NCBI GenBank assembly: GCA_932521025.1
Contig: OW051473.1
Span: 6,634,001 to 6,698,000 of the forward strand
DNA: 64,000 bases
Direction: 5' to 3'
Origin: Oscheius onirici
Lineage: Eukaryota; Nematoda; Chromadorea; Rhabditida; Rhabditidae
Shown here: positions 35,284 to 46,026 of the stretch, piece after piece
Layout: every line of letters starts with the position of its first letter
Numbering within the stretch: position 1 is the first letter of the stretch
Made by a program: the position numbers and the translations under genes
Notes under the pieces: model-generated
What the model was told of the DNA's origin: nothing
Seen by the model: only the letters and a program-made list of their open reading frames with translations
The model's database searches: none

Positions 35284-36894
35284 GTACAGTACTATAAATA
35301 CCAGTCTGTGTATTCAATCCGATCCGGAAATATCCACCGCCATGGATATCAGGCCACGACCAACATTGTTAGTTCTCGTTCAAGTGTCGCTTAGAAGACT
35401 TTTTGCCGCTTTCACATATGTTTGAACAGCGGCGACAGATAGGTACGGTCTCGGAAGACACTCTCAGTTCCTGCAAAGTTGTTCCTGGTACATCCGCCGT
35501 GTGTGTGTCCAGTTTTTTTATCTGTCTTCTCTCTCTTTTGGTTCCCATTTCCACTAGCTCTCTCTTCCTTTATCCGCATGACATGGTTTTTACGAGGGGC
35601 CCATTTTTCGGGATTCAAATGACCTGTGGTAGCCTAGCACACAACTTCGGTTCAATGGCCAAAGAGGCTTGTTTTGCTCCTATCCAAAAAGGCCCTTTCA
35701 AAATCTCATTTGCATTGGGAGCCTTTTCCTGTTCAATTCCATGAAGCCTGTGCGGCTCTCCTGTCAAAAACCGGAAATGTAGCTGTTAATTAGTCCTAGG
35801 GGCAGTCTATCCGCTAGGACGTAATCATGCTCTTTCGTCTATTCTCTAGCCTCCTCTTCACACATTTGTCTTTCTTTTGCAAAGCGCCTGGAAAGATATC
35901 TATTTCCGGATGAATGACGAGCTCAACGAGAGTTCTGAAACGAAGACGAAGGGCGGAATTCTCTCACGTTCGCGCGCGCTCCAGCAAAATTCACGCATCG
36001 TCGAGAGAGGAAGACGACCCGCTGGGACGCATTCCTCATTCTATTTTATCCGTGAGGGCACCCTTTTCGAGTTATTCCACTGTTTATCCTGGTAACGTTG
36101 TCTGTTTGTATTTTTCGGATGCTATGAGACTAGATCTCTGTTAACTCTGATAGTGTCTTCGATCTGTTTGCTCACAAAACAGATTCCGTATTTAAGCAGC
36201 GACATTTTAAGAAAAGCTATACCGATCCTTTGTTTTTCCCTCCCGGGCTTTCGCCTTGTCACCTTTATTTAGCCGTTTTATTAAGCCGAGCATCCTTGTA
36301 GTACGTCTTTTAAGACATCCTCTTGTAAGCGAGAGTCACACGATCCTTGTAATGACCTTTGGCTTCGTGTGGACTCGAATTCTCGGGAGCAAGAGGAAAA
36401 CTCCGAAATGTTTTTCTACCTGGTAGAAGAGTGAGAGAGGCTAGCGCTCATTTTAAATGGGTTGTCATCACCGAAAACGAGGTGGCACGTGCAAGCTATT
36501 CGATTACTCATTGCCAATGGCTTTAAATGCCCCATTTGTTTTCTCCCAGTTAGGAGGTCCTTAACTTGTAGTCTTCTCACCCGGTCACCAGACCTCCAGA
36601 TCATTTTCATATTCACATATTAGATGAGAAGGGACCTGCGACCATTTCTGCCGAGAGGGGGAAACTTGATCCGAGTGTTAAAAATGCTCATTGGAATGTA
36701 ATATTTGATGAAGGGATGCTCCGAGAGCTATTCTTGGGGCAGACGTCTTGAAAATGTTCTTCTTGCACCTGGGAAACATGTAGATTCTAACTTGTGTACT
36801 GCCTCCCGAACCCCCGCCTCAGACCCACATTGCGTGCGGCGATCAAGCGCCTGTCCCCGGCAGATCAACCTCCTACTGAAAACATTTTGAGCCC

Positions 36895-39800
36895 ATGGAT
36901 CGCCTGGGGCGCGTCTGGTCAAGACTGTCCTCCACGCGACGTCCCACTCTTGATTTGACGTCCGATTCTGAGGATGACGACCTTCCCGACACTAAAAATG
37001 CCGTCTTTCAAATGTTTCGCGATTCTTCGACCGTTCAACACCATCATCGTCGAAATACGACGAACAATTGTCAAAACAATCCTAGCAGCTCGGCCTTGGG
37101 TGGCTCCTTTTCTCCCAATCTGGCAACACGTGTGCATGGGACAATCTCGGAAAAATTACCGGAACAGAGCCACGGCGAGAATTCTCTTCCTAGAAGAAGG
37201 CAATCTGCAGACCCTAAGCCCTATTCCGATCACATTTCCAAAGATGACTCTAAACTTTCCTCTCCAGAGGTTTCCCAAGATTTTGTAAGTTGTTTGTGGT
37301 CAAGTCGTCTGTATAACTCTAGTCGTCTTGCCAAATTCCTCAATGTTTATCTTAACTAACCAAAAAGTAAGCAGAACGGCGTCTGTGACATAAGCTCTTT
37401 GTCTTTTCACAGTAGCAATTAATCTATTATCCTTCTGGTTGGTGAGATTCTAAACGCAATTTGTTATTACACCGCCACACGTGTCATGAACAAGCGCGGA
37501 AGTTGTTTGCAATTTATAGTTTATCCACTCTAAAAATAGCTGGTGGCCAAGTTGAATTTTAAAATTTTGAGAGTTACATTGTAATGGGTCTACACACAAT
37601 GGAAAACTTCCTGAAGCAATTAGGAGCCCATGGCTGGAGCAATTGGCAGATAGGTGCCAAATAGAGCTCGCCGATATTTGCTCGCTATCTCCTTCAAACT
37701 GTCCGGGTAACACCACTGTTGAACAACTACTCGACAGGACTCGCGGAAAACTCAACTTCTCAACGCGTAGATTAGCCTGGTCTGCAGACGGCCGGGTCGC
37801 TTTAATCTTTTGCTTCTTGTCAAACTACCACCGTCCCTAAATCTGTCTTCTAATCACGTTCTCTGAATGAACGACCCTGTGACGCTGAACAATGTCCGTC
37901 GGCTTTCCTTAACTTAGTCAACAATTTTACGCCCCGGTAGTCTATTAGCTGTCTTCAGAATGCTGCAGTCCGCGTAACTGATCCTGCTGAAGCATCATCA
38001 AAAGCGGACAACGGACGACGACGAAACAGCGTCTTCGTCAAACGTGGCTCGATCAGCATGGAGCCTATCAAGAAAGTTGATCTCGAGGAGGTCTATACTG
38101 TGTACAAACAGGTAATTTTAAATTTGACGTTCTGAATTCAAATTTCAGTTGGGTACGGGCAGATTCGGCTACATCAAGTTGGCCGAACACAAACAATCCA
38201 AACAAAAGATTGCCATTAAATTTTTTCCAAGACCACAAACAAAACAGGTCAGTTTTGAAGAAAACAACAAACAAGGTCTCGTTTTCAGGTCGATTTCACT
38301 CGGGAGTACAACTATTCATTTTTCCTGTCCCCTCATCCACACATAATTGACACGTATGAGGGTATGTGTCAGTCGAGCGATGACTCGGCCTTCTTCTTCG
38401 TCCAAGAATTCTGTCCACGTGCCAGTCTACGGGAAGCCGTGGATGCGACCAATCAACAAGGTCAGCTGAGTCCCTGGGCGCTACCTCTCGGCCTCTTTAT
38501 CTTCCATGTTTTGTTCGTCGAATCTACTTGCTTTGACATATGTTCGGGCTAGCGAAGAAGCGATACAATAAACCGCCTGCGGTACATAGCTTAATATGCA
38601 GTTTTGTGTTTCTTCAAGCATCTCATATGATCAGCCGAATGCGGAGACATAAAACATTTTACAACGCGCTTGATAGACAATGGCCAGTACACCAGGGTGT
38701 GATCTGCACGCAAAAGACGTGAAATCTGATAAAAACATTTGCAGAGCTGGCTAATTCTCGATTTTTTTGCAGGGATTAGTGAAGCTAACACCAAAAAAGT
38801 CTTTGCCGGTATTCTGGCTGCTGTCGAGTTCATGCACGATGAGAACCTCGTCCACAGAAATTTGAAGGCTGAGAATATTTTAATATTCGATGTCAACGAC
38901 TTTAGCAAGGTTTGCAAAAGCGCAGGCCAGATGGTATCCCAATCTTTTTCAGGTCAAAGTTGCAGACTTTGGGCTCACACGGAAAGTGGACTCGAATCTG
39001 AAAAACTTGGAGTATGTCAACCAGTATCAAGCACCGGAACTTTGCGAAACAGTGCAAAATGAAGTGCTGACAGTGAGCCGATCAACAGATATTTGGTCAC
39101 TGGGTGAGCATTGTTTGTCTTTATCCGTGAGTCTCGACAACTTGTTCTTCGAAATCTAATGATACATTGGGGAGTTTCCTGTTTCTGTTGCACGTAGTCC
39201 CGGCGGTAAAATATCTCGAGAGAACGTAGATCACGGCCAGACAATTGGCTCAGTAACTCACAGCCGGAAGAAATAGCCTTCTGCCTTAAGCAAGATTCGA
39301 TCTTAGGTTGGCCAAGCAGAAAAACAGATATGATTAGATTTGCAAGAAAGTGAGTCCGACAAAGCGTCATTCTCCATATATAGTAAAGTTGTTGTGGGAA
39401 TAAGTGCGTCAGAATCTTCTAAGAAATCCGTAGGGGGACAGGGAACCCTTATGGGAACCAATTACACAATCCATAGCCAACAGCTCTCAATCTTCTCATC
39501 GCTTTTCGTGGGAAAGACCAAGACACCAGGTGTCCATTGTTTTTCTTTCTAAATCTGTCGCTGTTCCGCAACAATCGTCAGTACTTGCTGTTTATCACCA
39601 CCTACGACATGATGACACATGTTGGTCTAAGACGAGGGGGAGAGAAGATTGTATGTGACTTTAGACTTTTCTGATTTCCAGGTGTCATCTTTTTCTACTG
39701 TATGCGTGGTCGTTTCCCATGGCAGAAAGCAACCATCGTAAGTTGGTTCTAAAGTACAGGTTAAGAACAAGTTTAGATGTGCAAAGCGTACTGGGAATGG

Positions 39801-40504
39801 GAGCAGTGGCTAAAACGGAAGAACCCCATCTTGCCAAAGAAATGGCTGCCTTTCAGTGAGAAGGCGCTGAAATTAATGAAGAAGTAAGTCTCTTTCGACT
39901 AGAGATCAATCAAACTTGATGTAGGACTCTGACTCCAAGAGCAAAAGACAGGTGGACAGCCAAGGATATGCGGAAATGTATCAGCAAGGACAAGCTCTTG
40001 AAGCCGATAAAGGTAGATAACGTGGCGTAATGTGGCCTGCTTCGAACAATTGTGATTTTCCCTAAGCATGAATCTCGAAAATTTCCCCACGAATGCATGT
40101 CACATCATCCCTCTGCACACCATCCTCAGTTGCCTTGCTCATTCGTCGTGATGGTTATTTCAAATATTTTCGCACATCTAGCATGTACTTGGTCAGCTTC
40201 AGCCTCGTATGCATTGTAAAAATAAATATTGCACCTTCCCCATTGCACTACAAGAGGAAATATTTCTGAACTGGACACTTTAGACGGAATCCGCAGTGGA
40301 GTATGTCTATCATCCTACAGACTTCGGAGCTCCTAAACATCAAAAAGTAGGCGTATTTTGTTTCTGAATAATGCCTATTCCCAGAACAAGGAAGACGAGA
40401 AAGGTGATTCTCGCAAAAAAAGTACTCTACAGCATTGGATCAGCACGACGCTCTCGACAATGGCAGAGATCAGTGAACAGGTCGTCTCGGCGAGAGACGA
40501 CTGA
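36895..40504 (+). CDS. SBK-type Ser/Thr kinase-like protein with altered catalytic loop
   Basis: Protein kinase fold closest to the SH3-binding-domain kinase (SBK) group. Exons: 36895-37284, 37959-38111, 38149-38247, 38289-38460, 38773-38909, 38953-39103, 39682-39737, 39777-39883, 39925-40012, 40284-40346 and 40385-40504. The model sums to 511 residues. The first 130 residues are Ser/Arg-rich and disordered. The kinase domain shows the glycine loop LGTGRFGYIKLAEH, the lysine IAIKFF, catalytic loop LVHRNLKAENILIFD, ADFGLTRK, YQAPELCE and TDIWSLGVIFFYCMRGRFPW. In the catalytic loop the aspartate of HRD is asparagine (codon AAT), while the VAIK-type lysine and DFG are kept. Activity may therefore be weak or absent. 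An alternative set of N-terminal exons lies upstream. A poly(A) signal lies at 40728. The family call is firm; loss of activity is inferred. Confidence 0.88.
37285..37958 (+). other. Long intron of the kinase gene
   Basis: A 674-base intron lies between the disordered N-terminal exon (ends SPEVSQDF) and the exon starting NAAVRVTDP. It begins GTAAGTT and ends GTCTTCAG. Both exon ends are phase 0. Since upstream exons can also splice to 37959, the intron may include promoter sequence. No other exon is seen in it. Confidence 0.5.
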
Positions 40505-40887
40505 TATTGTGTATCATACCGTAGTCTCCCCGCCGCTGTGACATACTTTGCCCCAACTGCTTTGGTATCTAGGTTGTGAAAATCGGGTTATCCTTAAATC
40601 CCTTTTAAAAAATCTTCTGAATTTTATCTATGAACCACATATCGCCTTCAATTTGAAAACTTAACTTTTATGTCGATCTTGATTCTCTCACTTTCCCCGT
40701 GTCACAAAAATGACGTTGTAACTTGCGAATAAAACGGTTTTCAGTCTTTTTGTCATATCTCGTGTATGTGTGTGGGGGTGATTATGAATACGAAATTTGA
40801 GAAGAACAAGCGGAGGTGGTAGCAAATTGGCACCTCGTTTGTCGGATCTTTAACGAGCCTTTGGAGCTCCATTCCGCCAGCACAGAT
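40505..40887. other. Short intergenic region
   Basis: About 380 bases lie between the kinase stop and the next start codon on the same strand. It holds the kinase poly(A) signal at 40728. The spacing is compatible with either a separate promoter or a downstream operon gene, and I see no decisive signal. Confidence 0.4.
40728..40733 (+). terminator. Poly(A) signal AATAAA
   Basis: The hexamer lies 224 bases after the kinase stop and is followed by a T-rich stretch, as expected for a 3' end. Confidence 0.5.
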
Positions 40888-42990
40888 ATGGTCGCGAACG
40901 ACGTAAGTTTTTTTTGTTCTTGAACGTTTGTACTCCTTCCAGAACATTTCAACCTTTGTATACCTGAATTTTGAAAAAGAAGAAGCTAAGGCTCAAGTGG
41001 TAATTCCGTCCTCTGTCAATGCTAATGATCCTTCCCTTGAAATCATAACAGTCAAACGGTTGAAGAGTGTTGAAAAAGGATGTAGGCGAAGCTTCTTTTT
41101 TGAGTATGATTCATTCACAGATGTCTACCCATACATTAGCATGTCCTTCATCAAAGCTTCAAGTCCTGATCGAAACAACAACAATTCAGCCCTTGGACCA
41201 GACGATTTAGGCGGTAAGACAATAGAACAAATGAATAGCAGTACCTTTTTCTAGGTTTGTATGAATGCCTTCAGACCATTACAGAACTTCCAAATGGGAC
41301 AAGACTTCATTCAAGGAACTTGAAACGGTCTGATATCAGTGATGACGGTAAGTTTCTCTGTTCAACTTTGAAACATTGAGCTCTGTACACATTCTATAAC
41401 TTCGTTTGATCTCACTGTGGTATGCCATATATGCTCTCCTAAAGTTTTTGGTAAGCCAAATCGTTGTTTTGCAGGATTTTTGATCTTCGCTTATAAGACA
41501 ATGGAAGACATGCCCAACACAATGTTTGCTGCCAGTTGGAAGACTTGGACAGGTGCTCGACTTCTCTGCAAAATGTTACCGGATAGGTTTCCCGTCAAAC
41601 GGTAAGTACCCAAAACAAAGATCTTAGAGTTTTGAGTGATATGAATGCTAATCTTTAAACTGTCCCCTTTGTGAAGAGAACAGAGCATGCTTGTTATTAC
41701 CTGCAATCCTGATATCTAATTTTGTTCTGACGCAAAAGGATATTTTCAGACTGTCATTTTTCAAGAAAGTGGGTCTTTGCAATGGATTCACGTATGTCCT
41801 GATGGCGCAGATTGAACATCTCATGGTAATCAAATTTACACACCCAGAATATCCTGCTCGTTCTCTAGGTCGATTGTGCACCGGCCTTGAACGTCTTGCA
41901 TTATATGAAGCCAAAAATATGTGCGGTCGTTGGTGCTTACAGAGGCGTCACGTTCAAGGTAGTATACCCGAGAATATTTACAAAAAATGTTAAGGTAGAC
42001 AGTAAAATGCTACAAACTTTGCACGTCACTGAGGAAGATCAGATTACAGGCTATGCTTCAAAGATCAGGATACTGTACTCGAATAACTCTGGCATGTTGT
42101 TTCTGTTTTTTTCCCGAAAAGTTCCTCTTTTTCAGTTTCCCTCGAGTTTCCTGATTACTTGGAGTTCCGAGAAGAGGAAGAAACGGACCATCAGGGAAAT
42201 CTTGTTAAGTGCCAATTGCCAACAAAGGTCATGATCTCGGAAGAGACTCAGACAATTATGAAGACCGAAGAACAGACACGTAGACGTCTTCCACGGTAAT
42301 TAGGAGCCTCGTTCAGCATAAAGTGCACTACCTGCAGAACAATCTCAATCTACGATTTTCCTTCGATGAAGGATAAAGAAGAGAGTACACTGTCATTTAA
42401 GACGTCGGATTTGATTGAAGATCCCGATATCAACGGAATAACTGAGCATACAGAGTGTCCACAAGGTAACTGATATAAACATACTGCCAAGTATTACTGG
42501 TAGTCCGGTTGCACTTTGGGGGTGAATTCTCAAAAAGAGAAAAGTCGCCATTATTTGACTGATCTAGCTGCAAGTGCAACAGATTTAGGGGTTTGGAAAA
42601 GAAAGCCTCTGAGTAAGAATGGACATGTCTTTTTCAATAAAACTGGATTTGAAATGCCTGACAGCAACAATTGGCGAACATCCTCTCCTAGAAGGCCTCC
42701 CGCTGTAATTTTCCCATGTTCACAAACTTCAAACAGTTTCAGCCCCTTCCTACAATCCAACTGACTTTGGCTTCGGGATCAGTTACACCGGTGTCGGAAG
42801 TTCCCAGTGAAATGTGAGAGTGTCGGCTCTTGTCCTCTAAATTTTGATCTCTTGCAGATTTTTGTCCGAGGATTTTCTTGTCGAGAATAGAAAATTGGTC
42901 ACCCATGACGACACACTGCTTTCCCGCCTGAAGGAAAAATACTTCAATTCTCCGGACTATTCTCGCGACGAACTTTTCCACTCTTTTTGA
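40888..42990 (+). CDS. Unrecognised intracellular protein
   Basis: I do not recognise this protein. The tiny first exon (MVAND, 40888-40902) splices to NISTFVYLNFEKEEAKAQV. Further blocks are VYPYISMSFIKASSP, LYECLQTITELPNGTR, FAYKTMEDMPNTMFAASW, TWTGARLLCKMLPDRFPVK, VGLCNGFTYVLMAQIEHLM, LHYMKPKICAVVGAYRGVTF and LEFPDYLEFREEEETD. The C-terminal part ends LKEKYFNSPDYSRDELFHSF. The length is about 430 residues. There is no signal peptide or membrane segment, and the globular first two thirds are followed by a Ser/Glu-rich part. One intron near 42093 seems to need a GC donor (TCTG/GCATGT) to keep frame. The exon from about 42533 uses a weak acceptor and is the least certain piece. Codon use and the consistent frame across introns make it a real gene, but its function is unknown. 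Confidence 0.62.
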
Positions 42991-45362
42991 AACTGTAGCT
43001 TAGAGTAAAAAAGTTTTTTGACCACTCCGTCCAGACGACATTCAGAGAAACCGTTAAAAGCTTATTGCATCCTTCTTTTCTGTAGCGGCCCATTGAACTG
43101 CAATTTGTCGCAGTTCCACCCTCTGTTGCCTTAAAATTAGTCCGCTAGCACAATGTCAAAGTTCCAGTCCATGGTCCCGAAGGCAAGGGTCAAGGATTCA
43201 AAAGTCGTTATAGCGCCTATTGCAGTATTTTTAAACCTAGAGTATGGTGTATAAAATACTCGCCCACGATAGATTACGTAGACCCTCAACACTAGTTAGA
43301 GATCGTCTGTAGAATTCCTAGCAGACTCGAATGTCAAGGGTCATGATCGTCTTGTTCTCTCCTTTCCAGGAATGTGTCCTTATCAATGAAAAAGGATTTA
43401 CTTCTGTTGAGTACGCCGAGTTCACGCGATCTCTCATAACTTGATCTCTCCCCTTATTTAATTGAAGCGCTTAAAAATGACTTCATGTCCGTCGATTTAT
43501 GAACGCCAGTTGTTCTGCAGGCCTCTACATTCTTACCTAGGTACCACCCTTCCAATAACGGGAGGCCCGTTCCAGTCCCTCATGAATGTTTCTCTGTCCG
43601 TCCCGGCCTCAAGAGCTTAACCAATGTGACACTTGGAGATTTGTTTTGACCGCAACCACTACGAGCCATGTTCTCACTGCCATAGCAGACAGTTAATGAA
43701 TCTTACGTGAACGGCTTCCCCGATTTTCTCATAGTTGTTATTGGGCTGTACCTGAAGCGATCAAGATATTGAATTAGGCTGCACAGCATTCATGTTGTTT
43801 TCATGTGAAAACTTCTGTGCTTCATCTTTTCGGGAGTGTGATGTGGCTTTCATTTGGAGAGTAATGACCACTTGCATCGCCCCTCTCCTCGTTTAGATTT
43901 CGATTCAACCCTGTCCCGTGTTATCTGTTCCAAGCTTTGAATTTTATCAAGAAATAAGCGACTTTTAGCATGACTCTTCTTCATCTTGAAGATCAAGCCA
44001 TTCTGCAAAAACAAATTCCGGTCAGAGCTCACTTCTTGAATATGATCCTCATTTTTTCATTGAGTCATTTTCGTTCAGTTTAGAGTCTTTGAGACTTAGA
44101 CACTGAAAATTTTATGGCACCTAAAGAATAGGAAATTATAGTTAATTTGCAAGTGCTCCCTTGACGCAAACAGGAAACTATAACCGGCAATTCAGGAGAA
44201 GACTTTTAATTCCGTGTGATTCTGATAATCGGCCACTTGGAAGTGGTCTTTCTGAAAACATGGTACCTGTTTATCTTACACGAAGATCAGCTTCAATGTA
44301 GCAAAAAACCTATTGTTTCCTGAACTACCGTGTATCTTAGGCTACAATAGGCTTCTCGATGTCGTCGTTTCTCTCTTTGTATAGTTAGTGTCTTTCTTCC
44401 TAAACATTGTTTTTCGCGGGAAGAAATCTGAGTGACGATATTTGAGATGTCTCTAATGTGAAATCTGTCCGGCTTTCTCTCACTCTTCCCAGTTCCCCAA
44501 ACGCTTGTGGTTCTTTCCCGCTCAGCTGATGAATAACATTCGGAACTCTACGTGATACTTTTTAACTGGCTTCTCTCCGGAGAGATCATCCCCTCTCGAG
44601 ACGGATTCTCGCCTTTTGGATTTCTATTGTCTCAGGTGATATCAATGAAACAAATCCGATTAATCACCACACGTGGCTTACGCAAAAGCAATAAGACCAG
44701 TAACCGGTTAATGCTAAGCTGCAAGAAGCTACTGTAACTTTTACCTTTTCTAATCAACAACCTTTTCAATAATTCAAAGTCGAAAAGAGATCAGTATGTT
44801 CGTTCAGTTCATTTATTTATCACGTTTTATAGATCACTAGATCTTTTAGATTCTTTTCACTAGACCAGACGGATAGAATAGTGGTGCTCGAAGCCCTGTT
44901 CATTAGTGATCTTTCGTAGTGATTCAGATATGAGCGCACGTGTTTCCGATGGGAAGATAACCCCGAGAGGGCAACATTCATTATTTCTTCTGAGAGGATG
45001 AGAGTTCAGTCTCGACTTCTTTCTCCGAGACAGCTCACTTGTTGACTATCCAATTCGGGGCGGGCCCGGTTACCGTTCGTCCCGCCTCCATCCGACAATC
45101 TGCTCTGCCATTACTTTGATCTTTCTAGAGGACGTAATAACCGATTTTGAGCAAAGGTTTTCTTGACTCTATACCACCTACACTTGTTTTCGTCCACTCC
45201 TACTTTAACTTTCCGCCAACATGTATTAACCTCCCACATGATCCAATGACTTAATAATTTGCATGAATTTTTTTCGGCAGAAACATAGTGTCATCCTCGC
45301 CTACCATACTCGTCTTCATTTCCTCTTCCACAGTTTCTAATAGTTTCATATCAGTAAGCAGT
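42991..45362. other. Intergenic region upstream of nlp-1
   Basis: About 2.4 kb of non-coding sequence, expected to hold the nlp-1 promoter. Open frames are short and random-looking. No repeats shared with elsewhere in the window are seen. Confidence 0.45.
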
Positions 45363-45711
45363 ATGATCTCGTCGAGGAGTGTCATCGTCGCCCTTTTTCT
45401 GATGGTCCTGACTACTGCACAGGCTAGTTGCTGATCTTTGTCCCAACTTTTTTTTTCAGCTCTACGATTACGACACGGCCGAATCTAAAAGAGCTGTTGA
45501 CCCAAGTGCCTTCCGTATGAGTTTCGGAAAGCGTCGAATTGACCACAATGCCTTCCGAATGAACTTTGGCAAGCGCAGTGTGAGTATCTTCCCAACGAGA
45601 CGAGAATATCTAGTCTTCTTTCAGGGAGCCCCTTCTCTTCGTGAAAATTCTCAAGACGATTATGTGAAGCGGATGGATAGTCGTCATTACTTTGTCGGTC
45701 TGGGGCGATAA
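45363..45711 (+). CDS. nlp-1: NLP-1 neuropeptide precursor (MSFamide/buccalin-like)
   Basis: Secreted precursor of amidated neuropeptides, in C. elegans nlp-1 released by AWC sensory neurons. Three exons. The signal peptide MISSRSVIVALFLMVLTTAQ is followed by a spacer ending in KR. Peptides bounded by KR sites are AVDPSAFRMSFG and IDHNAFRMNFG, then after the second intron a spacer GAPSLRENSQDDYV and a final MDSRHYFVGLG followed by Arg and stop. Gly before the basic site predicts amidation. C. elegans NLP-1, as I recall it, carries several NAFRMSFG copies and ends with DARNYFVGLGR, so this is a shorter orthologue with two MSF-type copies. The first intron starts GCTAGT (GC-AG); the GT alternative breaks frame. 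Start chosen as the ATG seven bases after ATATCAG. The poly(A) signal is at 45799. Confidence 0.95.
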
Positions 45712-46026
45712 AATAACTTCGACCTATCTTCACCTCTCTTTAATTGGTCTCGGCTCTCCTCGATCGTGTATTGTGCACAATAGTAACTGTTTGCTTCAAA
45801 TAAAGGGCTACGTGATGTTTTCCGACTTTTTTTCCACAAAACAGAAATTGTAGTTCTTGCGGCTACAATATGTATCGAAAATCGTAGCTGTTAAGCGATT
45901 TGTATCAAGAAAGCCTAGTAGTTTTTCGTAAAGATCGAACCCCAACCAAAAATCAGTTGTAATAAGGGCCGAGTACAGTGTGTTACCTCGTGCCTAGAGG
46001 GGGTTCACTGACGAAATCCACCCAGA
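45712..46026. other. Intergenic region, nlp-1 to FAM184-like gene
   Basis: About 315 bases. It holds the nlp-1 poly(A) signal and probably the promoter of the next gene on the same strand. Nothing else is recognised. Confidence 0.4.
45799..45804 (+). terminator. Poly(A) signal AATAAA
   Basis: The hexamer lies 88 bases after the nlp-1 stop and fits its 3' end. Confidence 0.55.

Noticed and set aside
35914-36144. Arg/Ser-rich frame (MTSSTRVLKRRRRAEF) as another first exon of the kinase
   Set aside because: It ends one base into a codon, so it cannot splice in frame to 37959 or to the exon at 36895. Kept only as a possible chance frame.
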